A stretch of 11,053 nucleotides of DNA from an uncultured Prevotellaceae bacterium (GTDB taxonomy: Bacteria; Bacteroidota; Bacteroidia; Bacteroidales; Bacteroidaceae), in contig CALYTD010000010.1 of assembly GCA_945486445.1 (NCBI GenBank), positions 1 through 11,053 on the forward strand, given 5' to 3'. Below the pieces are notes generated by a model. That model saw only the letters and a program-made list of their open reading frames with translations. It searched no databases and had not been told where the DNA came from. A program made the translations under genes and the position numbers. Position 1 is the stretch's first letter, and each line of letters begins with the position of its first letter. Below, piece after piece: positions 1 through 7,239 of this stretch.

Positions 1-2381
1 GGCTTCATGGCGTCAACAATGTCCTTCTTCTTCTTACCCATAGCCTTACGCAGGGCGTCACTCTCGCCGCGGGTGAAGTTGGCCAGTTGGCGTGACAGCA
101 GCATGACCTGCTCCTGATAGACCGTTATGCCGTAAGTGTCTTTCAGGTACTTCTCCATGCAGTCAATGTCGTAGGTTATAGGCTCCCGGCCGTTCTTTCG
201 CGCTATGAACGAGGGTATGTAGTCCATCGGACCGGGGCGGTACAGGGCGTTCATGGCTATAAGGTCCTCAAAGACCGTGGGGTGAAGCTCGCGCAGATAC
301 TTCTGCATACCAGCCGATTCAAACTGGAACGTGCCAATGGTCTGTCCACGCTGGTAAAGCTGGTAGGTCAGTTCGTCGTCGATGGGAATATTGTCAAGGT
401 CAATGTCTATGCCCCTTGTCATCTTCACATTCTTGCAGGCCTCCTTCTGCTCAGAGAGCGTTTTCAGACCGAGGAAGTCCATCTTTATCAGTCCGGTAGA
501 TTCTATCACGTGGCCGTCATACTGTGTTACGGCAGTTTTTATCTCCGGAAAGTCCGGGTCATCAGCCGTTGAGACAGGCACATGGTCGCTGATAGGATCA
601 CGGCAGATGATAAATCCGCAGGCGTGTATGCCCACGTTGCGCACCGTTCCCTCTAGCATCTTGGCGTATTTAATGGTGTTACGCTCGCGTTCATCAAGTG
701 ATGCCTCAGCCATCTGTAACTCTGGAGTACACTTTATGGCGTTGCCAAGATTCATCTTCATGCCCTCTGGCAGGCGGTCCGGTATAGCCTTGCACAATGC
801 GTTGGTCTTGTCAAGAGGCAGATTCTCCACACGTGCCACGTCCTTAATAGAGTTCTTGGTAGCCATCGTGCCGTAGGTTATGATGTGGGCACAGTTCTCC
901 GCGCCATATTTCTTCATCACCCATTGCAGCACCCTGCCGCGCCCGTCGTCGTCAAAGTCAGTATCTATATCAGGCAGGGATATACGGTCTGGGTTTAGGA
1001 AACGCTCGAACAGCAGGTCATACTTCAAGGGGTCTATCTTCGTTATGCCCAGGCAATAAGCCACAACAGAACCAGCGGCAGAGCCACGGCCCGGTCCTAC
1101 CCATACGCCCAGTTCGTTACGAGCAGAGTTTATGAAGTCCTGCACAATCAGGAAGTATCCCGGGAAACCCATGGTCTTCATTATGTGCAACTCGAAACGT
1201 ATGCGGTCATCAACCTCCTTTGTCAGCGGAGTGCCGTATATTCTGGCAGCACCCTCGTAGGCAAGTTTATGCAAATAGTCTGCTTCAAACTTGATGCGGT
1301 AGATTTTTTCGTATCCGCCAAGTTTCTTAATCTTCTTCTCTCCCTCCTCAGGAGACATCTGGTTCTCGCCGTTCTCGTCGCTGGTAAACTCCTTGTACAG
1401 GTCTTCCTTCGAGAATTTCTGTCGCCACAACTCCTCCGTTCCGAAGTCTTCCGGAATGGGGAAGAATGGCATTATCGGGTCAGACTCAAGGTCATAGACC
1501 TCCACCTTGTCAAGAATATCCAGCGTATTGTCCAGAGCCTCAGGAATATCAGCAAACACCTCGTTCATCTCTTGCTGCGTCTTGAACCACTCCTGCTTGG
1601 TGTACCTCATGCGGTTAGGGTCATTCAGTTCCTTACCAGTACTGAGACACAACAGGTGGTCGTGCGCCTCAGCGTTCTCCTCGTCAACAAAGTGGCAGTC
1701 ATTAGTACATATAACCTTTATGCCGTACTCCTTCGCAAACTCTAAAAGCACCCTGTTTACCTTCTGCTGAAGAGGAAACGTCTCCCTGTTAGCCATCAAA
1801 TTAGGATCTTTAACCTCGTGCCTTTGAAGCTCAAGATAAAAGTCCTCGCCCCACAGTTGCTTGTGCCACTCCACCGCGCGGCGTGCCCCCTCAATGTCAC
1901 CAGCAAGAATCTTGTGGGGAATCTCGCCGCCAATGCAGGCAGAACACACTATAAGGTCCTCATGATAACGCTCAAGCTGCTCATGGTCAGTACGTGGTCG
2001 GCCGTAAAAACCGTCCACCCACGAATTGCTGACAAGCTTGATAAGGTTGCGATAACCGTTGATGTTCTTCGCAAGAACTATCAAGTGCCAGCCGCCACGG
2101 TCAAGCTTCATGTCGTTTTTAATACCCGCACCACGTCGGGCTACGTACATTTCGCAGCCGAAGATAGGCTTAAACAACTCCTTCCCCTCCTTCTTTCGCC
2201 CCTTGTTCAGTTTGCCAACCTCATCAAAAAACTCCTTCATGCCAAACATATTGCCGTGGTCTGTGATGGCCATACCACGCATTCCGTCAGCAGCAGCCTT
2301 CTGAACAAGAGCCTTAACAGGGCTCTGGCCGTCAAGAATAGAATAATAAGTGTGTACGTGTAGATGTATATAGTCGTGCAT
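1..2381 (-). CDS. dnaE: DNA polymerase III subunit alpha (partial, N-terminal 793 residues)
   Basis: Catalytic subunit of the chromosomal replicase; it extends DNA in the replisome. Translated from the ATG at 2379-2381, the frame stays open to the window edge with no stop or shift at the points checked. An N-terminal PHP domain begins with IHLHVHTYYSILDG and continues with ITDHG (D41, H42), FGCE (E77), H99, C149 and TNDCH (D228, H230). The Pol III palm follows, with LPDIDTDF giving catalytic D471 and D473, and KMDFLGLKTL giving the third aspartate, D635. The last complete residue is Lys793. Family members run about 1,150-1,250 residues, so the rest of the fingers, the helix-hairpin-helix, the OB fold and the clamp/tau-binding tail lie outside the window. 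A Lys/Glu-rich insertion near residues 330-355 precedes the palm. It is divergent from psd. Identity is near certain from the motifs; exonuclease activity of the PHP domain is inference. Confidence 0.97.
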   Translation of the reverse strand, partial: MHDYIHLHVHTYYSILDGQSPVKALVQKAAADGMRGMAITDHGNMFGMKEFFDEVGKLNKGRKKEGKELFKPIFGCEMYVARRGAGIKNDMKLDRGGWHLIVLAKNINGYRNLIKLVSNSWVDGFYGRPRTDHEQLERYHEDLIVCSACIGGEIPHKILAGDIEGARRAVEWHKQLWGEDFYLELQRHEVKDPNLMANRETFPLQQKVNRVLLEFAKEYGIKVICTNDCHFVDEENAEAHDHLLCLSTGKELNDPNRMRYTKQEWFKTQQEMNEVFADIPEALDNTLDILDKVEVYDLESDPIMPFFPIPEDFGTEELWRQKFSKEDLYKEFTSDENGENQMSPEEGEKKIKKLGGYEKIYRIKFEADYLHKLAYEGAARIYGTPLTKEVDDRIRFELHIMKTMGFPGYFLIVQDFINSARNELGVWVGPGRGSAAGSVVAYCLGITKIDPLKYDLLFERFLNPDRISLPDIDTDFDDDGRGRVLQWVMKKYGAENCAHIITYGTMATKNSIKDVARVENLPLDKTNALCKAIPDRLPEGMKMNLGNAIKCTPELQMAEASLDERERNTIKYAKMLEGTVRNVGIHACGFIICRDPISDHVPVSTADDPDFPEIKTAVTQYDGHVIESTGLIKMDFLGLKTLSEQKEACKNVKMTRGIDIDLDNIPIDDELTYQLYQRGQTIGTFQFESAGMQKYLRELHPTVFEDLIAMNALYRPGPMDYIPSFIARKNGREPITYDIDCMEKYLKDTYGITVYQEQVMLLSRQLANFTRGESDALRKAMGKKKKDIVDAMK

Positions 2382-2406
2382 TGTGATAAAAGTGACATTT
2401 AGACTG

Positions 2407-2414
2407 CGAAATTA
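2407..2414 (-). promoter_or_regulatory. possible -7 element of the dnaE promoter
   Basis: Read on the minus strand this is TAATTTCG, one mismatch from the Bacteroidetes -7 consensus TAnnTTTG, about 25 bases before the dnaE ATG. No convincing TTTG/TTG -33 element lies 19-21 bases further upstream. The call therefore rests on position and a near-match only. Confidence 0.35.
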
Positions 2415-2484
2415 CAGTTTTCTCATTAGAATAAGAATAAAAAGTAGGAAAAAAGGGCAGAGAAAGCAGTTTGCCAAAGTTTTA

Positions 2485-2516
2485 TTTGCATAATCAAAGA
2501 AAAAAAAGTAACTTTG
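2485..2516 (+). promoter_or_regulatory. psd-pssA-tadA promoter (-33 TTTG, -7 TAACTTTG)
   Basis: TTTG at 2485-2488 and TAACTTTG at 2509-2516 are separated by exactly 20 bases, an excellent match to the Bacteroidetes primary sigma factor pattern TTTG-N19/20-TAnnTTTG. Transcription would start near 2522, leaving an AT-rich leader of about 40 nt with no Shine-Dalgarno before the psd ATG. It probably drives psd, pssA and tadA together. Confidence 0.8.
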
Positions 2517-2560
2517 CACAGATAAACCGACTTAATCCACCTACATTCCTTTACTAACCA

Positions 2561-3253
2561 ATGGGAAAAAGAATAAAGAAACTCAAGAAAATAAGAATAC
2601 ACAGAGAGGGAACAGATACACTAATATATAGCGCAATGGCACTCATTGCGATAGGAGTAATACTGTGGCGAACCTTTGAAAGCCATATACCATTCTACAT
2701 TTTCGCCGTAATCTTCGGCTCAGTATGGTGCGTGGTGCTTAACTTTTTCCGCTGCCCGATACGCCTTTTCGGTACAGACGATACCGAGAAACTCGTTGTT
2801 GCACCCGCTGACGGCAACGTAGTAGTAATAGAAGAGGTAGAAGAGAACAAGTACTTCCACGAAAAACGCATCATGGTCAGCATTTTTATGAGCCTTTTCA
2901 ACGTTCACGCCAACTGGTTCCCCGTGGACGGTAAGGTAAAGATGGTAAAGCATCAAGACGGTGCTTTTCACAAGGCTTGGCTGCCAAAGGCAAGCGAGGA
3001 GAACGAGATGACAGACATAGTGATAACCACTCCCGAAGGAACTGACATACTCTGCCGGCAGGTTGCGGGCGCTATGGCAAGGCGTATAAAAACGTATGCC
3101 AAGGAAGGAGAGGATTGTTACATTGACGAACACCTCGGTTTCATCAAGTTCGGATCACGTGTTGACCTCTTCCTGCCGCTCGGAACAGACATCCTTGTGG
3201 ACATGAAACAAACGACAGTAGGCAACCAGACGGTTATCGCAAGGCTGAAATAA
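2561..3253 (+). CDS. psd: phosphatidylserine decarboxylase proenzyme
   Basis: Decarboxylates phosphatidylserine to phosphatidylethanolamine at the inner membrane, the last step of PE synthesis. At 230 residues it belongs to the short Psd type found in Bacteroidetes and archaea rather than the roughly 320-residue E. coli type. The lysine/arginine-rich N-terminus is followed by two hydrophobic membrane segments (about 21-36 and 43-62). Family motifs are APADG (residues 81-85), [11 protein letters not shown] (114-124) and FGS (197-199). Autocleavage between Gly198 and Ser199 would give a beta chain (1-198) and a 32-residue alpha chain with an N-terminal pyruvoyl group from Ser199. The ATG at 2561 is the first in frame after a good promoter. 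It lies 9 bases upstream of pssA, which supplies its substrate. Ile codons are strongly biased to ATA. Confidence 0.95.
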   Translation: MGKRIKKLKKIRIHREGTDTLIYSAMALIAIGVILWRTFESHIPFYIFAVIFGSVWCVVLNFFRCPIRLFGTDDTEKLVVAPADGNVVVIEEVEENKYFHEKRIMVSIFMSLFNVHANWFPVDGKVKMVKHQDGAFHKAWLPKASEENEMTDIVITTPEGTDILCRQVAGAMARRIKTYAKEGEDCYIDEHLGFIKFGSRVDLFLPLGTDILVDMKQTTVGNQTVIARLK

Positions 3254-3262
3254 CATTTCATT

Positions 3263-3997
3263 ATGAAGCAACACCTTCCCAATACCATAACCTGCTGCAA
3301 TCTCATCTGTGGCTGTATAGCCACGGTTTATGCCATCAGCGGAGTGCAGGATATGGCACTTCTATTTATTATCCTTGGTGCGGGATTTGACTTTTTCGAT
3401 GGGATGTCGGCACGATTGTTGCACGTCTCAAGCGAGATTGGCAAGGAGTTGGACTCCCTTGCCGATGACATTACCTTCGGAGTAGCACCAGCCAGCATCA
3501 TATTCTATGAACTTCAGATAGTGGATTACCCCGCAGCAGTAGAGAGTTTGCGGCCCATTCTGCCATACACAGCATACGTTGTGGCGGCGTTCTCAGCCCT
3601 TCGGCTCGCCAAGTTCAACCTCGACACAAGACAAACAACATCATTTATCGGTCTGCCGACGCCTGCCAATGCCCTCTTCTGGGGGTCGCTGATAGTGGGA
3701 GCAGGCCCAATGCTGGAGCAGTACACATGGTTCTTGCCCCTCCTTCTGGTAGGGATAGCACTCAGTTCATGGATACTTGTAGCCGAAATACCTATGTTTG
3801 CATTAAAGTTCAAGCACTGGGGATTTAATGGAAACGAACTGAAATACACCTTCATCACGTTCAGCGCACTGGTGCTTCTGTCCACGATAATGTGGGGAAC
3901 GGTTACAGAATCATACAGACTTTGCTATTCCGGATTCTCCATTATAATAGTGGCATACGTGCTTGTGAGCATATATAACAACAAGAAAAAGAACTGA
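3263..3997 (+). CDS. pssA: CDP-diacylglycerol--serine O-phosphatidyltransferase
   Basis: Transfers phosphatidyl from CDP-diacylglycerol to L-serine, making phosphatidylserine for Psd next door. The 244-residue integral membrane protein carries the full CDP-alcohol phosphatidyltransferase signature D-x2-D-G-x2-A-R-x8-G-x3-D-x3-D at residues 43-68: D43, D46, G47, A50, R51, G60, D64 and D68, the metal- and CDP-binding residues. Hydrophobic segments fill most of the rest, with clear ones near 31-42, 101-116, 136-148, 156-180, 196-211 and 222-238, and a lysine-rich end (KKKN). The ATG follows the psd stop by 9 bases, and the stop TGA directly abuts the tadA ATG, so the three are translated as a unit. 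Other members of the superfamily (PgsA, Cls) are less likely because of the psd partner and the sequence around the motif. Confidence 0.95.
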   Translation: MKQHLPNTITCCNLICGCIATVYAISGVQDMALLFIILGAGFDFFDGMSARLLHVSSEIGKELDSLADDITFGVAPASIIFYELQIVDYPAAVESLRPILPYTAYVVAAFSALRLAKFNLDTRQTTSFIGLPTPANALFWGSLIVGAGPMLEQYTWFLPLLLVGIALSSWILVAEIPMFALKFKHWGFNGNELKYTFITFSALVLLSTIMWGTVTESYRLCYSGFSIIIVAYVLVSIYNNKKKN

Positions 3998-4444
3998 ATG
4001 GACAGCATAGAGGACAAAGATGCCGTGTATATGCGTAAGGCTCTCGCCGAAGCCGAGCAGGCAGAACGTGAAGGAGAGATACCCATTGGTGCGGTAGTAG
4101 TGTGCCGTGGCAGGATAATAGCACGCACCCACAACCTCACGGAGACGCTGAACGACGTAACAGCCCATGCTGAGATGCAGGCAATCACAGCCGCAGCCAA
4201 TGCCCTTGGAGGCAAATATCTGACAGATTGCACGGTATATGTGACCGTAGAACCGTGCCCAATGTGCGCCGGAGCACTCGGTTGGGCGCAGGTAGCACGT
4301 ATAGTTTATGGTGCGAAAGATGACAAACGGGGCTACCATTTGATTGCCCCGAAGGCATTACATCCAAAGACTGAGGTGGTGGAAGGCGTGCTCGAGGAGG
4401 ATTGTCGCACGCTGATGCAGCGATTCTTTAAGGCGAAAAGGTGA
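3998..4444 (+). CDS. tadA: tRNA-specific adenosine deaminase
   Basis: Zinc-dependent deaminase that converts A34 to inosine in the anticodon of tRNA-Arg(ACG), allowing CGT/CGC/CGA to be read. At 148 residues it has the usual TadA length. The zinc site and proton shuttle are visible: HAE at residues 57-59 (His57 ligand, Glu59 catalytic) and PCPMC at 86-90 (Cys87 and Cys90 ligands). The TadA-type strand IPIGAVVV and the THN motif (Asn46) precede them. The ATG follows the pssA stop with no intervening base (TGAATG), implying translational coupling. There is no obvious functional link to phospholipid synthesis, so this looks like operon co-housing. A guanine or cytosine deaminase is a less likely alternative; the C-terminal RRFF-like segment (QRFFKAKR) favours TadA. 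Confidence 0.93.
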   Translation: MDSIEDKDAVYMRKALAEAEQAEREGEIPIGAVVVCRGRIIARTHNLTETLNDVTAHAEMQAITAAANALGGKYLTDCTVYVTVEPCPMCAGALGWAQVARIVYGAKDDKRGYHLIAPKALHPKTEVVEGVLEEDCRTLMQRFFKAKR

Positions 4445-4501
4445 ACGAACCGTTGCTGCCCATGATGCTTTCAGATTGTAATTTTGGGGCAAAATAAATA
4501 G

Positions 4502-4516
4502 TTTTATGTCATAAAA
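4502..4516. promoter_or_regulatory. AT-rich 15-bp dyad upstream of the hppA promoter
   Basis: TTTTATG-T-CATAAAA is a perfect 7-bp inverted repeat around a single base, lying about 40-55 bases before the expected hppA transcription start. The position suits an operator or activator site. It may also be chance in an AT-rich intergenic stretch of 151 bases (4445-4595) that otherwise contains only the hppA promoter. No convincing terminator for tadA is visible here. Confidence 0.3.
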
Positions 4517-4518
4517 TA

Positions 4519-4550
4519 TTCTGCGGAATGAACTAAAAACATTACTTTTG
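4519..4550 (+). promoter_or_regulatory. hppA promoter (-7 TACTTTTG)
   Basis: TACTTTTG at 4543-4550 matches TAnnTTTG exactly. The -33 position holds only TTCTG (4519-4523), an imperfect TTTG/TTG element with about the right spacing. Transcription would start near 4556, giving an untranslated leader of about 40 nt without a Shine-Dalgarno sequence before the ATG at 4596. Confidence 0.6.
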
Positions 4551-4595
4551 CGCCCGAAAACGATTTATATTCTAACCTAATAAACATAAATTCTA

Positions 4596-6800
4596 ATGAA
4601 CATTCCATCCGTATTTTGGCTTGTTCCCATAGCGTCCGTGGTGGCATTGGGAATGGCATGGTCCTTTTTCCGGCAGATGATGGCGGAGGATGAAGGAACT
4701 CCGAGAATGAGAGAAATAGCTCTTCACGTCAGACGTGGAGCTATGGCATACCTCAAACAGCAGTACAAAGTTGTCGGTATCGTCTTCGTGGTGCTGGCAC
4801 TGGTATTCTCTTTCATGGCATACGTTCTTCAAGTGCAGAACCCCTGGGTGCCGTTTGCCTTCCTGACAGGTGGCTTTTTCTCAGGACTTGCAGGCTTTTT
4901 CGGCATGAAGACAGCCACATACGCCTCTGCCCGCACTGCGAATGCTGCGCGACAGGGGCTCAATCGTGGTTTGAAAGTGGCCTTCCGTAGCGGTGCTGTC
5001 ATGGGACTTGTCGTTGTAGGACTTGGTTTGCTTGACATAGCACTATGGTTTGTTGCCCTCAACTACTTCTATGCTGGTGACAATATGGCCCTCATCACTA
5101 TTACCACCACCATGCTTACCTTTGGTATGGGTGCCTCCACGCAGGCCCTCTTTGCCCGTGTAGGCGGCGGAATATACACAAAGGCCGCTGATGTAGGTGC
5201 TGACCTCGTAGGAAAAGTAGAGGCGGACATACCGGAGGACGACCCGCGTAACCCGGCAACCATAGCTGACAACGTGGGCGATAACGTTGGTGATGTAGCG
5301 GGAATGGGTGCCGACCTCTACGAGAGTTATTGCGGAAGCATACTCAGTACAGCCGCTCTCGGTGCTACGGCCTTTGCTCTTAACCCCGATATGCAGATGC
5401 GTGCCGTCATAGCACCTATGATAATTGCCTCTGTAGGCATATTCCTTTCGTTGGTAGGCATATACCTTGTCCGTACGAAGGAGGGTGCCACTATGCGTGA
5501 TCTGTTGCGCTCCCTCGGTTTAGGCACCAATGTCTCTGCCGTACTCATAGCCGTAGCGTCATTCCTGATACTATACCTCTTGCAGATAGAGAACTGGCTT
5601 GGCGTCTCCTTCTCTGTGCTAACAGGCCTCGCTGCCGGTGTTATCATAGGTCAGGCAACAGAGTATTACACCAGCCAGAGTTATAAACCCACGCAGCAGA
5701 TAGCCGAGTCCTCACAGACAGGCTCCGCTACGGTAATAATAAAAGGTATAGGTACGGGTATGATTTCAACCATGATTCCTGTGGTAACTATATCCGTAGC
5801 CATAATGCTCAGTTACCTTTTTGCCAACGGTTTTGACCTCACCATGAATGCACAGAGCATCTCCACCGGTCTGTATGGCATCGGTATTGCCGCCGTTGGT
5901 ATGCTCTCTACGCTCGGTATCACACTTGCCACTGACGCTTACGGCCCGATAGCAGACAATGCAGGAGGTAACGCGGAGATGAGCGGACTGGGTGAAGACG
6001 TCCGCCATCGCACCGATGCTCTTGACGCGTTGGGCAATACCACCGCCGCCACAGGTAAGGGTTTCGCCATAGGCAGTGCCGCATTGACGGCGCTTGCGTT
6101 GCTCGCCTCATACGTGGAAGAAATAAAGATAGCCATGATACGTGCCGTGGAGCAGGGAGAAACCTTCGTTGACGCAGCAGGAAATGTATTCAATCCCGCT
6201 GCCGCCAATATGCTTGACTATATGGACTACTTCCAAGTGACGCTCATGAACCCCAAAGTCCTGGTGGGAGCGTTCATCGGTGGCATGGCAGCCTTCCTCT
6301 TCTGCGGTCTCACTATGGGTGCAGTAGGACGTGCCGCACAGACTATGGTGGAGGAGGTCCGCCGTCAGTTCCGCGAGATAAAAGGCATACTTGAGGGCAA
6401 GGCAACACCTGATTACGGTCGTTGCGTGGCCATAAGCACCCGTTCCGCACAAAAAGAAATGATATTCCCCAGCCTCCTCGCCATCCTCATCCCAATCGTT
6501 GTGGGGCTTCTGTTGGGCGTGGCAGGCGTTATGGGACTGCTTGTCGGCGGTCTCACCGCAGGCTTTACCCTCGCCGTTTTCATGGCGAACGCCGGCGGAG
6601 CGTGGGACAATGCCAAGAAAATGGTAGAAGAAGGCAACTTTGGCGGCAAGGGCTCAGCCTGTCATAAAGCCACAATCGTGGGTGATACGGTAGGCGATCC
6701 GTTCAAAGATACCTCCGGCCCGTCGCTAAATATACTTATAAAACTGATGTCAATGGTAAGCATTGTCATGGCAGGCCTAACCGTAGCGTTCGGTATGTAA
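4596..6800 (+). CDS. hppA: membrane-bound ion-pumping pyrophosphatase (K+-dependent; Na+ and/or H+)
   Basis: Integral-membrane enzyme that hydrolyses pyrophosphate and exports Na+ and/or H+, recovering energy from biosynthetic PPi. The 734 residues fit the family (about 660-800) with some 16 membrane helices. Mg-PPi-binding motifs are GGGIYTKAADVGADLVGKVE (190-209), the acidic DIPEDDPRNP loop, DNVGDNVGDVAG (225-236), DNAGGNAEM (454-462) and GDTVGDPFKDTSGPSLN near the C-terminus (D697, D701, D705). Glu243 in GADLYESY is the gate glutamate. In GNTTAATGKG, Ala484 and Gly487 occupy the positions that are Lys and Thr in K+-independent enzymes, so K+ dependence is predicted. It has its own promoter and a strong terminator, so it is probably monocistronic. 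Family identity is certain; ion specificity is inference. Confidence 0.96.
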   Translation: MNIPSVFWLVPIASVVALGMAWSFFRQMMAEDEGTPRMREIALHVRRGAMAYLKQQYKVVGIVFVVLALVFSFMAYVLQVQNPWVPFAFLTGGFFSGLAGFFGMKTATYASARTANAARQGLNRGLKVAFRSGAVMGLVVVGLGLLDIALWFVALNYFYAGDNMALITITTTMLTFGMGASTQALFARVGGGIYTKAADVGADLVGKVEADIPEDDPRNPATIADNVGDNVGDVAGMGADLYESYCGSILSTAALGATAFALNPDMQMRAVIAPMIIASVGIFLSLVGIYLVRTKEGATMRDLLRSLGLGTNVSAVLIAVASFLILYLLQIENWLGVSFSVLTGLAAGVIIGQATEYYTSQSYKPTQQIAESSQTGSATVIIKGIGTGMISTMIPVVTISVAIMLSYLFANGFDLTMNAQSISTGLYGIGIAAVGMLSTLGITLATDAYGPIADNAGGNAEMSGLGEDVRHRTDALDALGNTTAATGKGFAIGSAALTALALLASYVEEIKIAMIRAVEQGETFVDAAGNVFNPAAANMLDYMDYFQVTLMNPKVLVGAFIGGMAAFLFCGLTMGAVGRAAQTMVEEVRRQFREIKGILEGKATPDYGRCVAISTRSAQKEMIFPSLLAILIPIVVGLLLGVAGVMGLLVGGLTAGFTLAVFMANAGGAWDNAKKMVEEGNFGGKGSACHKATIVGDTVGDPFKDTSGPSLNILIKLMSMVSIVMAGLTVAFGM

Positions 6801-6826
6801 GGAAATAACAAGGAAAGACAATAACC

Positions 6827-6873
6827 ATAGTCCGTGGTGGAAGCAAGGAAAAAAGGCTTCCATCACGGACTAT
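6827..6873 (+). terminator. strong hairpin terminator after hppA
   Basis: An 18-bp stem, 6827-6844 paired with 6856-6873, has a single G-U pair and an 11-nt purine-rich loop. It starts 26 bases after the hppA stop. The T-rich run after the stem (TTCTTTG) is short, as is usual in this phylum. The stem is nearly symmetric, so it could also stop transcription arriving from the other strand. Confidence 0.85.
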
Positions 6874-7086
6874 TTCTTTGTCTCATACCCTCGTTACACA
6901 CTGTACATGAGACCGTTTCGCTCTCCATGTTCTTAGACAATCCACGCCAAAGGCGACCCCCTCAATCCGTCAGGCAGTCCAGTTGCTGTGACAGCCGTAT
7001 ATGGACAATAAACGCCCATGCACCTCCCGATAACGCGGATAATAAGCCTAAGAAGCACAAAAAGCACCACATTTTTAAGAAAAAAC
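6874..7086. other. gene-free spacer between hppA terminator and rplS promoter
   Basis: About 210 bases with no recognised gene, RNA or repeat. The only reading frame of note is a minus-strand stretch of 36 codons (7072-6962) with a hydrophobic start. It lacks a promoter or any recognisable family, so I do not call it. Confidence 0.5.
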
Positions 7087-7117
7087 TTGTGAGTGTCAGA
7101 AAATTATAGTACCTTTG
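7087..7117 (+). promoter_or_regulatory. rplS promoter (-33 TTG, -7 TACCTTTG)
   Basis: TTG at 7087-7089 and TACCTTTG at 7110-7117 are separated by 20 bases, a near-perfect Bacteroidetes promoter. Transcription would begin around 7122, giving an unusually long leader of about 118 nt before rplS. Confidence 0.85.
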
Positions 7118-7129
7118 CACCCGCTTTCC

Positions 7130-7200
7130 GATGTAACCTATGGCAAGAGTGGTGCATGAGAGGTATGCCCACGGGTAGAGAACACTTGCTACGTTACATT
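7130..7200 (+). ncRNA. structured 5' leader of rplS (candidate ribosomal-protein autoregulatory element)
   Basis: Three nested helices can be drawn by eye. P1 pairs 7130-7137 with 7193-7200 (8 bp, one G-U). P2 pairs 7141-7147 with 7185-7191 (7 bp, one G-U). P3 pairs 7149-7157 with 7165-7172 (8 bp, one bulged U at 7153) and is capped by a 7-nt loop. The strands between helices are asymmetric: CTA against C, then A against a 12-nt purine-rich stretch. It begins about 8 nt after the predicted transcription start and ends 39 nt before the rplS ATG, in an otherwise single-stranded, A-rich stretch. Ribosomal-protein leaders of this type usually bind the encoded protein to repress translation; that role here is inference. 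There is no U-tract, so it is not a terminator. Confidence 0.6.
7140..7178 (+). CDS. possible 12-codon upstream ORF in the rplS leader
   Basis: ATG at 7140 opens a short frame (MARVVHERYAHG) ending at TAG 7176-7178, wholly inside the leader hairpin and spanning P2, P3 and the start of the internal loop. Translating it would unfold P2 and P3. It could be a regulatory leader peptide or simply a chance ATG; no Shine-Dalgarno is present and the peptide resembles nothing I recognise. Confidence 0.25.
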   Translation: MARVVHERYAHG

Positions 7201-7239
7201 CGAACGATAACAACAATTTAATCATTACACAACAAAACA

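Noticed and set aside
1185..1745. 186-codon plus-strand frame opposite dnaE
   Set aside because: It is antisense to well-conserved DnaE palm and thumb sequence, has no promoter, and shows the leucine/valine-rich composition typical of a shadow frame.
1818..2363. 181-codon plus-strand frame opposite the DnaE PHP domain
   Set aside because: The minus strand encodes the PHP metal motifs here, so the plus frame is a shadow.
4479..4500. Possible tadA terminator near the TTTTGGGGCAAAA sequence
   Set aside because: The pairing is only four A-T pairs around a 5-nt loop, which is too weak to terminate transcription.
6834..7109. 91-codon plus-strand frame after hppA
   Set aside because: Its start lies inside the hppA terminator stem and it runs into the rplS promoter. 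Composition is not protein-like.
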